Below, in pieces: positions 21,016 to 33,228 of a stretch of DNA of 64,000 nt. The translations under genes and the position numbers were made by a program. The DNA comes from Acidovorax sp. 106 (GTDB taxonomy: Bacteria; Pseudomonadota; Gammaproteobacteria; Burkholderiales; Burkholderiaceae_C). How positions within the stretch are numbered: position 1 is the first letter of the stretch; each line of letters starts with the position of its first letter. The stretch spans positions 4,348,501 to 4,412,500 of the forward strand of contig NZ_RCCC01000001.1 in NCBI RefSeq assembly GCF_003663825.1, written 5' to 3'. Below the pieces are notes generated by a model. That model worked only from the letters and a program-made list of their open reading frames with translations, was not told the DNA's origin and made no database searches.

Positions 21016-21475
21016 TTACATTGCACTCCGATAAAATTCAGTGGATTTTTATTAAGCTATTGAATCCAACCTTGAAAAGCCAACACCAAAATTGAAATTC
21101 AAATAGCATGAAAATTATAACACAATCCATTAAGCGCACATTGCACATTAATTTTCAAAAAACATTCACATCAAAATTTTAACTTTTAGCTGCAGACGCA
21201 ATTTGACGATCCGATGGACAATGAACGCGTGGACAAAGATATAAATTAAGTAACAAAACCCCATAGCCAATGCGCTCTGGCACCCCAATATTCAACCTCA
21301 TACCCGGAATTAAAATACATACTAGTGCAATTTCAGCCACTGATTTTAAAATTTTGCATAAACTAGAATATCAAAAACACCATAAAACAGAATGCATTAA
21401 CTATTATCTTAAAAATCACTTAGCCAATTCGTTAATTCCAATCACCCCAAAATCGTTACAAACCGAAACGCAGCG
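21016..21475. other. A/T-rich non-coding stretch
   Basis: About 460 bases, strongly A/T-rich, between the lipoprotein gene and mrcA. The only ORF in it (from 21270) runs into mrcA on the opposite strand and looks random. It probably holds the promoter of the lipoprotein pair, but no site is clear. Confidence 0.5.
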
Positions 21476-23920
21476 TCACTGCTCCCCAGGCCGCTCGGTC
21501 GCTGAAGGCACCACCACCCCAGGCACGGGGTTGGCCGCAGCCTCGGTCGGTGTCAACGGCACCTGGCCGCCGAACACGGCACCGCCCTGCCCACCTTGGC
21601 TGCCCATAGCGCCCGGTGGTGCGCCCGGCGTGTAGGGGTCGCCATCACGGATCACCGGTGGCAGCGAGCCAGGTGGTAAGGGTTGCTGCGGTTGCGGTAC
21701 GGGGTCGGCCCCCACCTCGGGCGGTGGCGGCACATCGCGGCCAAACAAATCGCGCACCCAGCTGCGCACGCCGTTCATGGCGTCGCCCAGCACGCTTGGG
21801 GCTTCTTCGTCGATGAAGCGGTCGCGGCCGTCCAGGGTGTTGGTGCGGAAGGCCTGTTGCAAGAACTCGCCCACCATGGGCAGCGCGCTGTGGGCGCCCT
21901 GGCCCCAGTAATCGCTGCGCAGGGTGATGCGCCCATCGTTAAAGCCCACCCAGGCGCCTGCCACCACGCGGGGGTTCAGGGCGATGAACCAGCCGTCGGT
22001 GTTGTCTTGCGTGGTGCCGGTTTTGCCCGCCAGGTCAGCGCGCAGGCCCCAGCGGCTGCGCAGGGCCGCGCCCGTGCCCCGGTCGATGGTGCCGCGCATG
22101 GCGTTGCGCAGGGTTTGCGCGGCCTGCAGGGGCATGGCCTGCTCGGGCGCGGGCGGGGCAAAGATCTGCAGCACCTTGCCGTGGCGGTCTTCAATGCTGG
22201 TGATGAGGATGGGCTCGATGTAGCGGCCCGCGTTGGCGATGCTGCTGTAGGCCGTGACCATTTCGCGCAGGGTGACGGGGCTGGTGCCCAGGGCCAGCGA
22301 TGGCACTTCTTCGAGCTTGCTCTCGCGCACACCCATGGCGCGGGCCAGCTCGGCCACGCGCTGGGGGCCCACCTTGTACATGACCTGGGCGGTGATGGTG
22401 TTCTTGGAGAACGCCAGGCCATCGGCCAGCGTCATGGGGGCGTTGCTGGGCGCACCGCCATCGGTGGGGCGCCACACCTGGTTGCCCCCCAGCGGTATCT
22501 CTACCGCCTCGTCCATCAGCTCGTCGGTGGGCAGCGCGCCTTGCATGAAGGCCGCGCCGTACACAAAGGGCTTGAAGGTGGAGCCGGGCTGGCGGCGGGC
22601 CGCCTGCACGTGGTCGAACGGGTCGGCCGCAAAGTCGCGGCTGCCCACCCAGGCCAGCACGTGGCCGGTGACTGGGTCCATGGCCATGAAACCCGCCTGC
22701 ACGCGGGTCTTTTCCTGCTTCAGCGCGGCCATGAAGCGGCTGTCTACCAGCAGGGTTTTGAGGGCCTCGTCCGGCGGCGCGCCTTCGGCCAGCGCGTTGC
22801 GGTAGTCGTTGGTCTCGCGCACCAGCGTGTGCACCAGCTCGCTCTTGGGGTTCCAGCCGTTGCGGGCCGACCAGGCATTGTCGGCAATGCCTTGCAACTG
22901 GCGGCCTTGGCGCACCACGGCCTGGTTGGCCATGGCCTGCAGGCGCGAGTCGATGGTGGTGCGCACGATGAGCCCATCGGCATGCAGGCTGTAGCCGTTG
23001 GCATCGGCCCAGGCAATGAGCTGCTTGCGCAACTGCTGCGCAAAGTGTGGGGCCAGGCCCATGGCCTCGGTCTGGCGCTCAAAGTCGATGCGCAGGGGGC
23101 GCTTTTGCAGGGCGGCCAGCTTGTCTTGTTCGAGCTTGTCGCGCTTGACCATTTGCGCCAGCACGATGTTGCGCCGCGCCTGCGAGCGCTCGGGCTGCGT
23201 CACGGGGTTGTAATAGGCCGTGCCCTTGAGCATGCCAATCAGCGTGGCGCTCTCCAGCAGGTTGAGCTTGTCGGCCGATTTGTCGAAGTACGTGCGCGCG
23301 GCCATTTCGATGCCGTAGGCGTTGTACAGAAACGGCACGGTGTTCAGGTACGTCTCCAGGATTTCGTCCTTGGAGTAGGCCCATTCGATCTTGAAGGCAG
23401 TGATGGCCTCCTTGAGCTTGCGCGTGAGGGTGCGCGAGCGGCCGATTTCTTCCGGGAACAGGTTGCGCGCCAGCTGCTGCGTGATGGTGGAGCCGCCCTG
23501 CGGATCGCCCCGCAGCGTGTGCAGCACCGACGACGCGGTACGCCGGAAGTCCATGCCCGAGTGCTCGTAAAAGCGGTGGTCTTCGGTGGCAATCAGGGCG
23601 TTGACCACATGGGGCGAGATACGGTTCAGCGCCACCCATTCGCGGTTGGCCCAGCGGTACTCGGCCAGCACCTTGCCGTCCACCGACAAGAGCTGCGCGG
23701 GCCGCTCGGTCTTGGCCTTGGTGATGTCGGCAATCGACGGGGTGAACGGGATGAGCAGCAGCGTGTACACCGCCAGCAGCACCGGCAAGGCCAGCACCAG
23801 CAGCAGCCAGGAGCGCCAGCTGCGGGGTTGGAAGCGGCCCCAGAGGGTGCGCAGGGTTTGCAGCACCCAGCGCGCCCCGGCCAGCAGGCCCGTGCGCAGT
23901 GTGGAGAGAAAACGGAGCAT
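21476..23920 (-). CDS. mrcA: Class A penicillin-binding protein 1A
   Basis: 814 residues. One N-terminal membrane segment (about residues 38-58) precedes a GT51 glycosyltransferase domain with ATEDHRFYEHSGMDF and GGSTITQQLARN. The transpeptidase domain has SxxK (GSTFKPF), SxN (FSKNTI) and KTG (AGKTGTTQ). The C-terminal tail is Pro/Gly-rich. It polymerises and cross-links peptidoglycan in the periplasm. Confidence 0.88.
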   Translation of the reverse strand: MLRFLSTLRTGLLAGARWVLQTLRTLWGRFQPRSWRSWLLLVLALPVLLAVYTLLLIPFTPSIADITKAKTERPAQLLSVDGKVLAEYRWANREWVALNRISPHVVNALIATEDHRFYEHSGMDFRRTASSVLHTLRGDPQGGSTITQQLARNLFPEEIGRSRTLTRKLKEAITAFKIEWAYSKDEILETYLNTVPFLYNAYGIEMAARTYFDKSADKLNLLESATLIGMLKGTAYYNPVTQPERSQARRNIVLAQMVKRDKLEQDKLAALQKRPLRIDFERQTEAMGLAPHFAQQLRKQLIAWADANGYSLHADGLIVRTTIDSRLQAMANQAVVRQGRQLQGIADNAWSARNGWNPKSELVHTLVRETNDYRNALAEGAPPDEALKTLLVDSRFMAALKQEKTRVQAGFMAMDPVTGHVLAWVGSRDFAADPFDHVQAARRQPGSTFKPFVYGAAFMQGALPTDELMDEAVEIPLGGNQVWRPTDGGAPSNAPMTLADGLAFSKNTITAQVMYKVGPQRVAELARAMGVRESKLEEVPSLALGTSPVTLREMVTAYSSIANAGRYIEPILITSIEDRHGKVLQIFAPPAPEQAMPLQAAQTLRNAMRGTIDRGTGAALRSRWGLRADLAGKTGTTQDNTDGWFIALNPRVVAGAWVGFNDGRITLRSDYWGQGAHSALPMVGEFLQQAFRTNTLDGRDRFIDEEAPSVLGDAMNGVRSWVRDLFGRDVPPPPEVGADPVPQPQQPLPPGSLPPVIRDGDPYTPGAPPGAMGSQGGQGGAVFGGQVPLTPTEAAANPVPGVVVPSATERPGEQ

Positions 23921-23986
23921 GGTTCAGTTCAGCCCGGATGGGGCTGCGCGATAGAGGGAGATAGGGGATGCGCCAAGGAGCGCCCA

Positions 23987-24070
23987 GGCTTCGACAGGCT
24001 CAGCCCGAACGGCTGGGGGTGGTGCCGGTAGTGCCCCGGCTTCGACAGACTCAGCCCGAACGGTTGGGGG
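23987..24070. repeat. Two copies of a GCTTCGACAGGCTCAGCC-type repeat
   Basis: Copies at 23987-24020 and 24036-24070 share GGCTTCGACAG[G/A]CTCAGCC followed by CGAACGG. Translated on the other strand they give PFGLSLSKP, a sign of this widespread intergenic repeat. A third copy is at 53989-54018. Confidence 0.7.
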
Positions 24071-24182
24071 TCAGCGGGGTTGTCGCATGGGAGTTGGGTT
24101 GCCGAGCCAAGGTACGCCAAGCCACATCGGCACGGCTCGGCCACCGTTAAATCAGCGGTAGTGGCAGCAGTCATAGCCACGC

Positions 24183-26451
<2,269 letters not shown>

Positions 26452-26460
26452 TTTCATGTC

Positions 26461-27600
26461 CTAACTGAACAACCGCCGCGCCAGCACCGACCCTGCCGAC
26501 AAATCGCGCGCATCGAGCTGGTCGTACAACAGTTCCAGATCGGCGGCAATCGGGTCCATGGCCATCGCAGGCAGGGGCTGGCCGTTTTGGTCGCACAGCA
26601 CGCCATCCATGGCCTGGGCCAGGGCGGCGCCTACGTCGCGCAGGCGGGCAAAGGGTTGTTCGGTGCGGTGCACCTGGGCCACGTCCAGGCTCAGGCTGAT
26701 GTCGCGGATGGCGGACTGGTCTGGGTCGTCGGCCAGTGCGGCCTGCGTGTCGTAGCCCAGGGTGAGCACGGGCGGCATGCCGGGTGCGCTGGAGGGCAGC
26801 ACCAGGCGCCCGGGCATGGAGCCCACCACAAAGCCAACACGGGCGGCGTTTTGCAGCAGGTAGCCGGGGCTCCAGGCGGCTTGGCGGGCGCGCAGCATGA
26901 ACATGAGCTGCGCGTCATGGTCGCTGGCGAACTGGTCCAGCTCACGGGCGCGGGCCACTTCCTGCAGCATGTCGGGGAAGTCGGGGGCGGCGTTGATGGC
27001 GTCGGCAAAGCCCTGGGCCTTCATCACGAATTCAGAAAACTCGATCTCGTTGAGCGCGCCCATGCGGTTGGCCAGTTGCACCCCGGCCTGGAAGCTGCGG
27101 TAGCGTTGGCCGGGCGCGGGCGTTTCCCAGTGCTGGGTGGCGTCGTTCAGGCCTTCGATGGCGAAGGGCTTGCTGCCCGCACGGCGGGTCGGAGGCAAGG
27201 CCACCAGCGCGGCATCGCCAGACACCTGGTGGTCCAGTTGCATCACGGCGATGACGTCGATCAGCGGGTCCAGCCCCGGGCGGCGTTCCAGCATGGGCAA
27301 GGGAGCGGGCATGCGCAGGGCATCGTTTGCGTCCACAGCATGTTCGTGGGGTTCTGGCCCACGGTCCAGGCCTCCGTAGATGGCGGCAGCCTCTGGCCCC
27401 AAATCAGCGTCCAGCGATGGCTCCTGGCGCAGCGTGGGCTCGGTCAAGGCGTCGCCCGCGCCGGGCAAGGACCCGTGGGTGTCTGGTGGCAGGGCTTTTT
27501 TGGGTGCGTTGCGGTGCAAGGTCCAGGCGTTGTAGGCCACGATGACCGCCAGCACCAAACCACCGGTGATTGCCAGACTCAGTAACAGGGATGAGTTCAT
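26461..27600 (-). CDS. zipA: Cell division protein ZipA-like
   Basis: 379 residues. One N-terminal membrane segment (LLSLAITGGLVLAVIVAYNAW) is followed by a Pro/Ala-rich linker and a C-terminal domain (about residues 230-370) that fits the FtsZ-binding domain of ZipA. It would tether FtsZ to the inner membrane. Its place between smc and ligA is characteristic of the family in betaproteobacteria. The primary sequence of ZipA is poorly conserved, so the call leans on context. Confidence 0.75.
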   Translation of the reverse strand: MNSSLLLSLAITGGLVLAVIVAYNAWTLHRNAPKKALPPDTHGSLPGAGDALTEPTLRQEPSLDADLGPEAAAIYGGLDRGPEPHEHAVDANDALRMPAPLPMLERRPGLDPLIDVIAVMQLDHQVSGDAALVALPPTRRAGSKPFAIEGLNDATQHWETPAPGQRYRSFQAGVQLANRMGALNEIEFSEFVMKAQGFADAINAAPDFPDMLQEVARARELDQFASDHDAQLMFMLRARQAAWSPGYLLQNAARVGFVVGSMPGRLVLPSSAPGMPPVLTLGYDTQAALADDPDQSAIRDISLSLDVAQVHRTEQPFARLRDVGAALAQAMDGVLCDQNGQPLPAMAMDPIAADLELLYDQLDARDLSAGSVLARRLFS

Positions 27601-27705
27601 GGGGGAGTCAGTTCAAATCGATAGGACTTGCGCAAACGGGGATGCCGCACGGGCCTTGCTTTGCGGCAGGCCGGTGGGCTGAGCCTCGGTGTGCGTCCGT
27701 CATGG

Positions 27706-30700
27706 TCAAGCATCGGCCATGGACAGGGCGGACTCCATGTCCACCGCCACGATGCGCGAGACGCCCTGTTCCTGCATGGTCACGCCGATCAGTTGCTCAG
27801 CCATTTCCATGGCGATCTTGTTGTGGCTGATGAACAGGAACTGGGTGCTTTTGCTCATGCTGGAGACCAGCTTGGCGTAGCGTTCGGTGTTGGCGTCGTC
27901 CAGCGGCGCGTCCACCTCGTCCAGCAAGCAAAACGGCGCGGGGTTGAGCTGGAAGATGGCAAACACCAGCGCAATCGCCGTGAGGGCTTTTTCACCGCCC
28001 GACAGCAGGTGAATGGTCTGGTTCTTCTTGCCGGGCGGCTGCGCCATCACCTGCACGCCCGAGTCCAGAATTTCATCGCCGGTGATGATGAGCTTGGCCT
28101 GCCCGCCGCCGAACAGCTCGGGGAACATGCGGCCAAAGTGCCCGTTCACCGTCTCGAACGTGCCCGACAGCAACTGGCGTGTTTCGCCGTCGATCTTGCG
28201 GATCGCGTCTTCCAGCGTGTTCATGGCCTCGGTCAGGTCGGCCGTTTGCGCGTCCAGAAACACCTTGCGTTCGCGCGCGAGGTTCAGCTCATCGAGCGCG
28301 GCCAGGTTGACGGCGCCCAGCGCGGCAATCTCGCGGTGCAGGCGGTCGATTTCGCCTTGCAGGCCGTGCATGCGCACGTTGCCGTCGGCAATGGACTGGG
28401 CCACGGCCTCCAGGTCGGCCTGGGCGTCGGTCAGCAGCGTGGTGTATTGCTCCAGGCCCAGGCGCGCAGCCTGTTCCTTGAGCTGGAATTCAGTGATGCG
28501 CTGGCGCAATGGGTCCAGCGCGCGTTCGAGCTGCATGCGGCGCTCGTCGCTGCCGCGCAGCTTGGCCGTCAGTTCGTCGTATTCGCTGCGCTGGGCCGAC
28601 AGGGCTTTTTCGCGCTCCATCTTCAAGTCCAGCGCCTGCTGCAGGCCGCCCTGGGCGGCGGCGTCTGACAGGCGGGCCAGCTCGTCGCGGGCGCGCTGCT
28701 GCTCGTCGGTCAGTGCGGTGGCTTGCTGGGTGGCGGTTTCGATGGAGCGGTTCAATTCAGCGCGACGGGCTTCTAGGCTGCGCTGCGAGAACGTGGCCTC
28801 TTGCACCTGGCGCTCGAGCATGCGCTGCTGCTCGCGGCAGGCGTTCAGCTTGCGCTCGGTCTCGATCACGCGGTCGCCCAGCTGGGCTTCGCGCTCCTGG
28901 CTGTCGGCCAGTTGCATGTCCAGCTCTTCAAAGCGGGCCTCGGCGGCCACGCGGCGTTCTTGCAGGTCGGCCAGTTGGGCTTCCACCTCGGCAATGTCGG
29001 CGCCAATTTGCTCGCTGCGCGCACGGGTCTGCTCGGCCAGTTGCGTCAGGCGCAGGGTTTCGACCTGCAGCTCGTGGGCGCGGCTTTGGGCCTCGGTGGC
29101 TTCGCGGCGGGCGGCCACCAGGCGCTGCGATGCGTCGGCGTAGGCGGCTTCGGCGCGGACCAGCGCGGTGCGCGATTCGTCGGCAATCAGGGCCTGGGCG
29201 CGCAGTTCTTTCTCGAGGTGCTCAATTTCTTGCGCGCGCGCCAGCAGGCCCGATTGTTCAGAGTCTTGCGCGTAAAAGCTCACGCTGTGGCTGCTGACGG
29301 CGTGGCCCGTGGGCACGTAGATCACTTCGCCGGGCGGCAGGCTGGCGCGGCGGTTCAGGGCTTCGTCCAGCGTCTGGGCAATGGTGCAGCCCTGCAGCCA
29401 GTCGGTCAGCACGGCGCGCAGGCTGGCGTCGTTGATGCGCAGCAGGTCTGCCAGGCGGGTGTGCGTGCCCGTGGGCTCGGGCACACCGGCGGCGGGGGCG
29501 CTGTAGAAGGCCAGACGGGCCGGGGGCGCATCGCTTTCGTTCGAGCCGAGAAAGCCGCGCACCATGTCCAGGCGCCCTACTTCCAGCGCGCCCAGGCGTT
29601 CGCGCAGGGCGGCTTCCAGGGCGTTTTCCCAGCCGGGCTCGATGTGAATGCGACTCCACAGGCCCTGCATGCCATCGAGGCCGTGCTTGGCCAGCCAGGG
29701 GCGCAGCTTGCCGTCGGTCTTGACCTTTTCCTGCAGCGCCTTGAGGGCTTCCATGCGGGCCGACAGGTCGGTCTGGCGGGCGCTTTCGGTGTTCACATCT
29801 TGCTGGCGGGCGCGGCGGTCGTCGTCCAGCTGGGGCACGCTTTCTTGCAGCTCGGCCAGGCGGGCTTCGGTGGTCTCGGCAAGTTCCTGCGCGGCTTCGA
29901 GCTGGCTGCGCAGGTTGATGAGGCGGGCTTCGTCCGGCGCGGCCAGCGCGTTGCGGTCGGTGCGCAAGCGCTCGTAGCGGGTGTCGAGCTGGCGGCTTTG
30001 CTCGTCAATGCTGCGTTGCTCTGCGGCCAGCACGCCAATTTGCTGCTGCACCTGCACCACGCTGGCACGCTGCTCGCTGGCGCGGCTTTGGGCCTGGCGC
30101 AGGGCTTCTTCCAGGTCGGGCAGTTGCATGGCCTGCTCTTCCATCTGGGCGGCCAGCAGCTCGGCACGCTCTTCGGCGTCCACGCCCGCACCGGCCAGGT
30201 TTTCCAGCTCGATGTCGGCCTCTTCCTTGCGGGCCTGCCACTGGGCGATCTGCTCGGCCAGGGTGACCAGGCGCTGCTCGACGCGCACACGGCCTTCCAC
30301 CACGTAGCGAATTTCGGCTTCGAGCCGCCCCACTTCGGCCGTGGCTTCGTACAGCTTGCCTTGCGCCTGGTTGACCTGGTCGCCTGCGGCGTAGTGCGCC
30401 TGGCGGATGGTTTCCAAGTCAGATTCGACGGCGCGCAGGTCGGCCATGCGCGATTCGAGGTCGTTCACGGCCTGCAGGCCATCGAGGCGCACCTTGGTCT
30501 GCTCGGCCTCGGCGTCGGCGCGCTTCAAGAACCACTGCTGGTGCTGCTTGAGCGTGGCGTCGGCGTTCAGCGCGTTGTATTTGGCAGCCACCTCGGCCTG
30601 CTTTTCCAGCTTTTCGAGGTTGGCGTTGAGCTCACGCAGAATGTCTTCCACCCGCGTGAGGTTTTCGCGCGTATCGGCCAGGCGGTTTTCCGTCTCGCGG

Positions 30701-31230
30701 CGGCGCTCTTTGTATTTGGAGACCCCGGCCGCTTCTTCGAGGAACAGGCGCAGCTCTTCGGGGCGAGACTCGATGATGCGGCTGATGGTGCCCTGCCCGA
30801 TGATGGCGTAGGCGCGTGGCCCCAGGCCCGTGCCCAAAAACACGTCCTGCACGTCACGGCGGCGCACGGGCTGGTTGTTCAAAAAGTAGCTGCTGGTGCC
30901 GTCGCGGGTGAGCACGCGGCGCACGGCCACCTCGCCGTATTGGCCCCACTGGCCGCCTGCGCGGTGGTCGGAGTTGTCAAACACCAGCTCCACGCTGGCG
31001 CGGCTGGCCTGCTTGCGGGTGGTGGTGCCGCTGAAGATCACGTCCTGCATGCTCTCGCCGCGCAGCTCGCTGGCCTTGCTCTCGCCCAGCACCCAGCGCA
31101 CCGCATCCATGATGTTGGACTTGCCGCAGCCATTCGGCCCCACCACGCCGACCAGTTGCCCGGGCAGCATGAAGTTGGTGGGTTCAGCGAACGACTTGAA
31201 GCCGGAGAGCTTGATGGAGGTAAGACGCAC
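27706..31230 (-). CDS. smc: Chromosome segregation protein SMC
   Basis: 1174 residues. Walker A GPNGCGKSNIMDAVRWVLGE is near residue 32. Two long coiled coils flank a hinge around residues 520-660. The C-terminal head has the signature LLSGGEKALTAIALVFAIF and Walker B PFCLLDEVDAPLD. It compacts and segregates the chromosome. The start codon at 31230 is GTG (VRLTSIKLSGFKSF). No scpA or scpB is in view. Confidence 0.96.
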   Translation of the reverse strand: MRLTSIKLSGFKSFAEPTNFMLPGQLVGVVGPNGCGKSNIMDAVRWVLGESKASELRGESMQDVIFSGTTTRKQASRASVELVFDNSDHRAGGQWGQYGEVAVRRVLTRDGTSSYFLNNQPVRRRDVQDVFLGTGLGPRAYAIIGQGTISRIIESRPEELRLFLEEAAGVSKYKERRRETENRLADTRENLTRVEDILRELNANLEKLEKQAEVAAKYNALNADATLKQHQQWFLKRADAEAEQTKVRLDGLQAVNDLESRMADLRAVESDLETIRQAHYAAGDQVNQAQGKLYEATAEVGRLEAEIRYVVEGRVRVEQRLVTLAEQIAQWQARKEEADIELENLAGAGVDAEERAELLAAQMEEQAMQLPDLEEALRQAQSRASEQRASVVQVQQQIGVLAAEQRSIDEQSRQLDTRYERLRTDRNALAAPDEARLINLRSQLEAAQELAETTEARLAELQESVPQLDDDRRARQQDVNTESARQTDLSARMEALKALQEKVKTDGKLRPWLAKHGLDGMQGLWSRIHIEPGWENALEAALRERLGALEVGRLDMVRGFLGSNESDAPPARLAFYSAPAAGVPEPTGTHTRLADLLRINDASLRAVLTDWLQGCTIAQTLDEALNRRASLPPGEVIYVPTGHAVSSHSVSFYAQDSEQSGLLARAQEIEHLEKELRAQALIADESRTALVRAEAAYADASQRLVAARREATEAQSRAHELQVETLRLTQLAEQTRARSEQIGADIAEVEAQLADLQERRVAAEARFEELDMQLADSQEREAQLGDRVIETERKLNACREQQRMLERQVQEATFSQRSLEARRAELNRSIETATQQATALTDEQQRARDELARLSDAAAQGGLQQALDLKMEREKALSAQRSEYDELTAKLRGSDERRMQLERALDPLRQRITEFQLKEQAARLGLEQYTTLLTDAQADLEAVAQSIADGNVRMHGLQGEIDRLHREIAALGAVNLAALDELNLARERKVFLDAQTADLTEAMNTLEDAIRKIDGETRQLLSGTFETVNGHFGRMFPELFGGGQAKLIITGDEILDSGVQVMAQPPGKKNQTIHLLSGGEKALTAIALVFAIFQLNPAPFCLLDEVDAPLDDANTERYAKLVSSMSKSTQFLFISHNKIAMEMAEQLIGVTMQEQGVSRIVAVDMESALSMADA

Positions 31231-31611
31231 GGGTCAGGCAGATGGGGGCTGGGGGCAAGGGCAACAGCGCAAACAATGCAAAAGAGGCTGACCAGGAAGC
31301 TGCAGGCGACCTGGGCAGGCCCGGATGATACCGCGCCGCAAGGTGCCAGCCCGTGGCACAAGCCTCCTCTGGGGCAGCGCCATGACGCACTGCAACAAGG
31401 CTGGGCGGTATTTCAAGCCAAATCGGGCTCTAGCGCTTTATGGATAAGCGCTGGCAGCTATGAATATAGGAGCATTTCATCCCCCATCCGATGGCCGAGC
31501 AGCATCCAAGGGTTCCCCCACGCTGGCGGCACGCTCGGCGCCGTCCTCCAATAATGCGCCTCACGCCCCGTTGGCTTTGATTTTTGGCCCCGTTCCTGCT
31601 TCCTTCTTTGC
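31231..31611. other. Intergenic region between smc and chaC
   Basis: 381 bases between divergent genes. It holds one palindromic repeat A copy at 31414-31474 and presumably both promoters. No credible ORF is seen. Confidence 0.5.
31414..31474. repeat. Dispersed palindromic repeat A, intergenic
   Basis: CTCTAGCGCTTTATGGATAAGCGCTGGCAG forms a hairpin; only the paired core AGCGCTT/AAGCGCT is used here as the criterion. Same family as at 16036. Confidence 0.7.
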
Positions 31612-32262
31612 ATGACACCCCTGCCCGCCCCCCACCGCCGTGACCCCGCCGCCATGCTGGCCCAGACGATGGCGCAGTGGGATGCGCGGCACGACCTGTG
31701 GCTGTTTGGCTATGGCTCGCTGATCTGGCGGCCCGAGTTTGACTATGCCGAGCAGCGCCCGGCCAAGGTGCATGGCTGGCACCGGGCGCTGAAGATGTGG
31801 AGCCGCGTGAACCGGGGCACCCCGGAATGCCCAGGCTTGGTGTTTGCGCTGCTGACCGGGGGCAGCTGCCGGGGCATGGTGTTTCGCATCGAGCGGCACC
31901 GGGTGCCCGAGGTCATGCCCCCGCTGTGGGCCCGCGAAATGGTCAACGCCGTGTACGACCCGCGCTGGCTGGACTGCGAAACGCCCCACGGCACCGTGCG
32001 CGCCCTCGCCTTCACCCTCTCACGCCGCAGCCCCAACCACACGGGCGTGTTGCCCGACCCTGAATACACCCGCATCTTTGCCCAGGCCCGGGGCCGGTAC
32101 GGCACCACGCACGACTACGCCCGCGCCACCTACGAAGGCTTGCTGAAAATGGGCATCCACGACCGGGCGCTGGCGCGGCTGCTGGCTTTGGCAACGGAGG
32201 AGCAGGCAGATCATTTGCCAAAGGCTGCGAGCCGCAGCGGGCAGTTGCCGGATCAATCCTGA
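31612..32262 (+). CDS. chaC: ChaC-type gamma-glutamylcyclotransferase
   Basis: 216 residues. The substrate-loop motif GYGSLIWRPEF, WHRALKMWSRVNRGTPECPGLVFAL and SCRGMVFRI are typical of ChaC, which cleaves glutathione to 5-oxoproline and Cys-Gly in the cytoplasm. ATG at 31612 gives a usual-length protein. It stands alone, divergent from smc and upstream of a low-GC islet. Confidence 0.9.
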   Translation: MTPLPAPHRRDPAAMLAQTMAQWDARHDLWLFGYGSLIWRPEFDYAEQRPAKVHGWHRALKMWSRVNRGTPECPGLVFALLTGGSCRGMVFRIERHRVPEVMPPLWAREMVNAVYDPRWLDCETPHGTVRALAFTLSRRSPNHTGVLPDPEYTRIFAQARGRYGTTHDYARATYEGLLKMGIHDRALARLLALATEEQADHLPKAASRSGQLPDQS

Positions 32263-32395
32263 AGGTTCACGGGCTATAGGGTCTGAGACGCTTAGCCAGA
32301 TGGGGGCGACCACTGCGAGATGGGTGCAGTGATCTACGGATTTACGGGGAACACGTACTAGCGGCCAGGATTAGTCGGTGGTGGCAGGTGAAAGT

Positions 32396-32452
32396 GACGC
32401 TCAACGCCCAGGTTAACCGGCGCCGGAGCGCGAAGCGCACCGACACTGGCCA
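32396..32452. other. attC-like half site B
   Basis: Begins with GCTCAAC (an RYYYAAC core), followed by GTTAACCGGCGCCGGAGCGCG and a short inverted repeat around GAA. The partner core expected on the other side is missing. It lies just past the stop of the nuclease gene at 32467, where an integron cassette site would be expected. Weak evidence. Confidence 0.3.
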
Positions 32453-32466
32453 TGAATTCAATTTAA

Positions 32467-33219
32467 TCAATGACCTTTTGGAACAATTAGAACTTTGATC
32501 TCGAAGCCTTCTTCTTTCTTATTGAGGTCATTCTCCAGCCCCCTCGGGTTGGCGATCCATCCTTCGGGGTCGTATACAAAACAAAGCAACTTCTTGCAGT
32601 CTGGATGCGCTCTGTAACGTTGAGAATCAATGATTAATTCTTCGCCGACGTTCTTTGCTTTTAAGGTTGCGCGAGTTTTCTTGACTTCGATGATGATCTG
32701 TTCGTCTTTCAGGAGGAAGTCAACTCTGGAGCTACCTCCTGCATAACTTGGCGTCCACTCTTCTGGGCGTATATCTTCGAAGTAGACCTGCAGTAACGCA
32801 TGCAGTAAGTCTTGTGCATCGTACTCGTCGTTTACAACCAGAGTGTCCCGATCAGCGTGCCGCGTTCTGAGTTGCTTGGCCACCAAGTGGAATCTGGAAC
32901 AGATTTGTTGAACTAAAGAGAAGTGGTCTGCGGCCCCATCTCCTTTTACTTGTGACGCTAGTTTGGCTTTTGCTTCGGTCCAAGGAAAGGCTGATCCGCA
33001 GTTCTCGCAATGTGTTGGAACGGGAGTGCGAAATCCTATGACCACAACACCGTCTGTATGGTATTCGCCTCTTATTTCGTGGCTACACTTTGGGCAGGTG
33101 TGGATTGTTTGTGCGCCGCAGGTTGCGCAGTGCTTGCGTCGAAACTCCGGCGAACCGTGATAGTTGGCTGTAGTTTGGTGCCCGTTCAAGCAGACTTGTT
33201 GTGTGTCTTGATATGACAT
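32467..33219 (-). CDS. Zinc-ribbon protein with PD-(D/E)XK nuclease-like C-terminal domain
   Basis: 250 residues. The N-terminal 80 residues hold CxxC pairs (C31/C34, C42/C45, C71/C74) and FPWTEAK, like DUF2321 proteins. The C-terminal half has Asp167 in RVDFLL, Glu178-x-Lys180 in IIIEVKK, and a Q200xY motif, which fit a PD-(D/E)XK nuclease core. Such fusions are common in defence-related loci. The base composition is lower in G+C than the flanks. Nuclease activity is inferred, not shown. Confidence 0.65.
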   Translation of the reverse strand: MSYQDTQQVCLNGHQTTANYHGSPEFRRKHCATCGAQTIHTCPKCSHEIRGEYHTDGVVVIGFRTPVPTHCENCGSAFPWTEAKAKLASQVKGDGAADHFSLVQQICSRFHLVAKQLRTRHADRDTLVVNDEYDAQDLLHALLQVYFEDIRPEEWTPSYAGGSSRVDFLLKDEQIIIEVKKTRATLKAKNVGEELIIDSQRYRAHPDCKKLLCFVYDPEGWIANPRGLENDLNKKEEGFEIKVLIVPKGH

Positions 33220-33228
33220 GGAAGATAA

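Noticed and set aside
21270..21635. 121-codon ORF running into mrcA
   Set aside because: Its first part is random-looking A/T-rich sequence and the rest is antisense to mrcA.
21683..24031. Long antisense ORF opposite mrcA
   Set aside because: Same effect: open because of the codon use of the PBP1A gene on the other strand.
28801..31554. Long antisense ORF (917 codons) opposite smc
   Set aside because: It is a mirror of a high-GC coding frame, is rich in His/Gly/Ala, and matches no family. smc is clearly the real gene.
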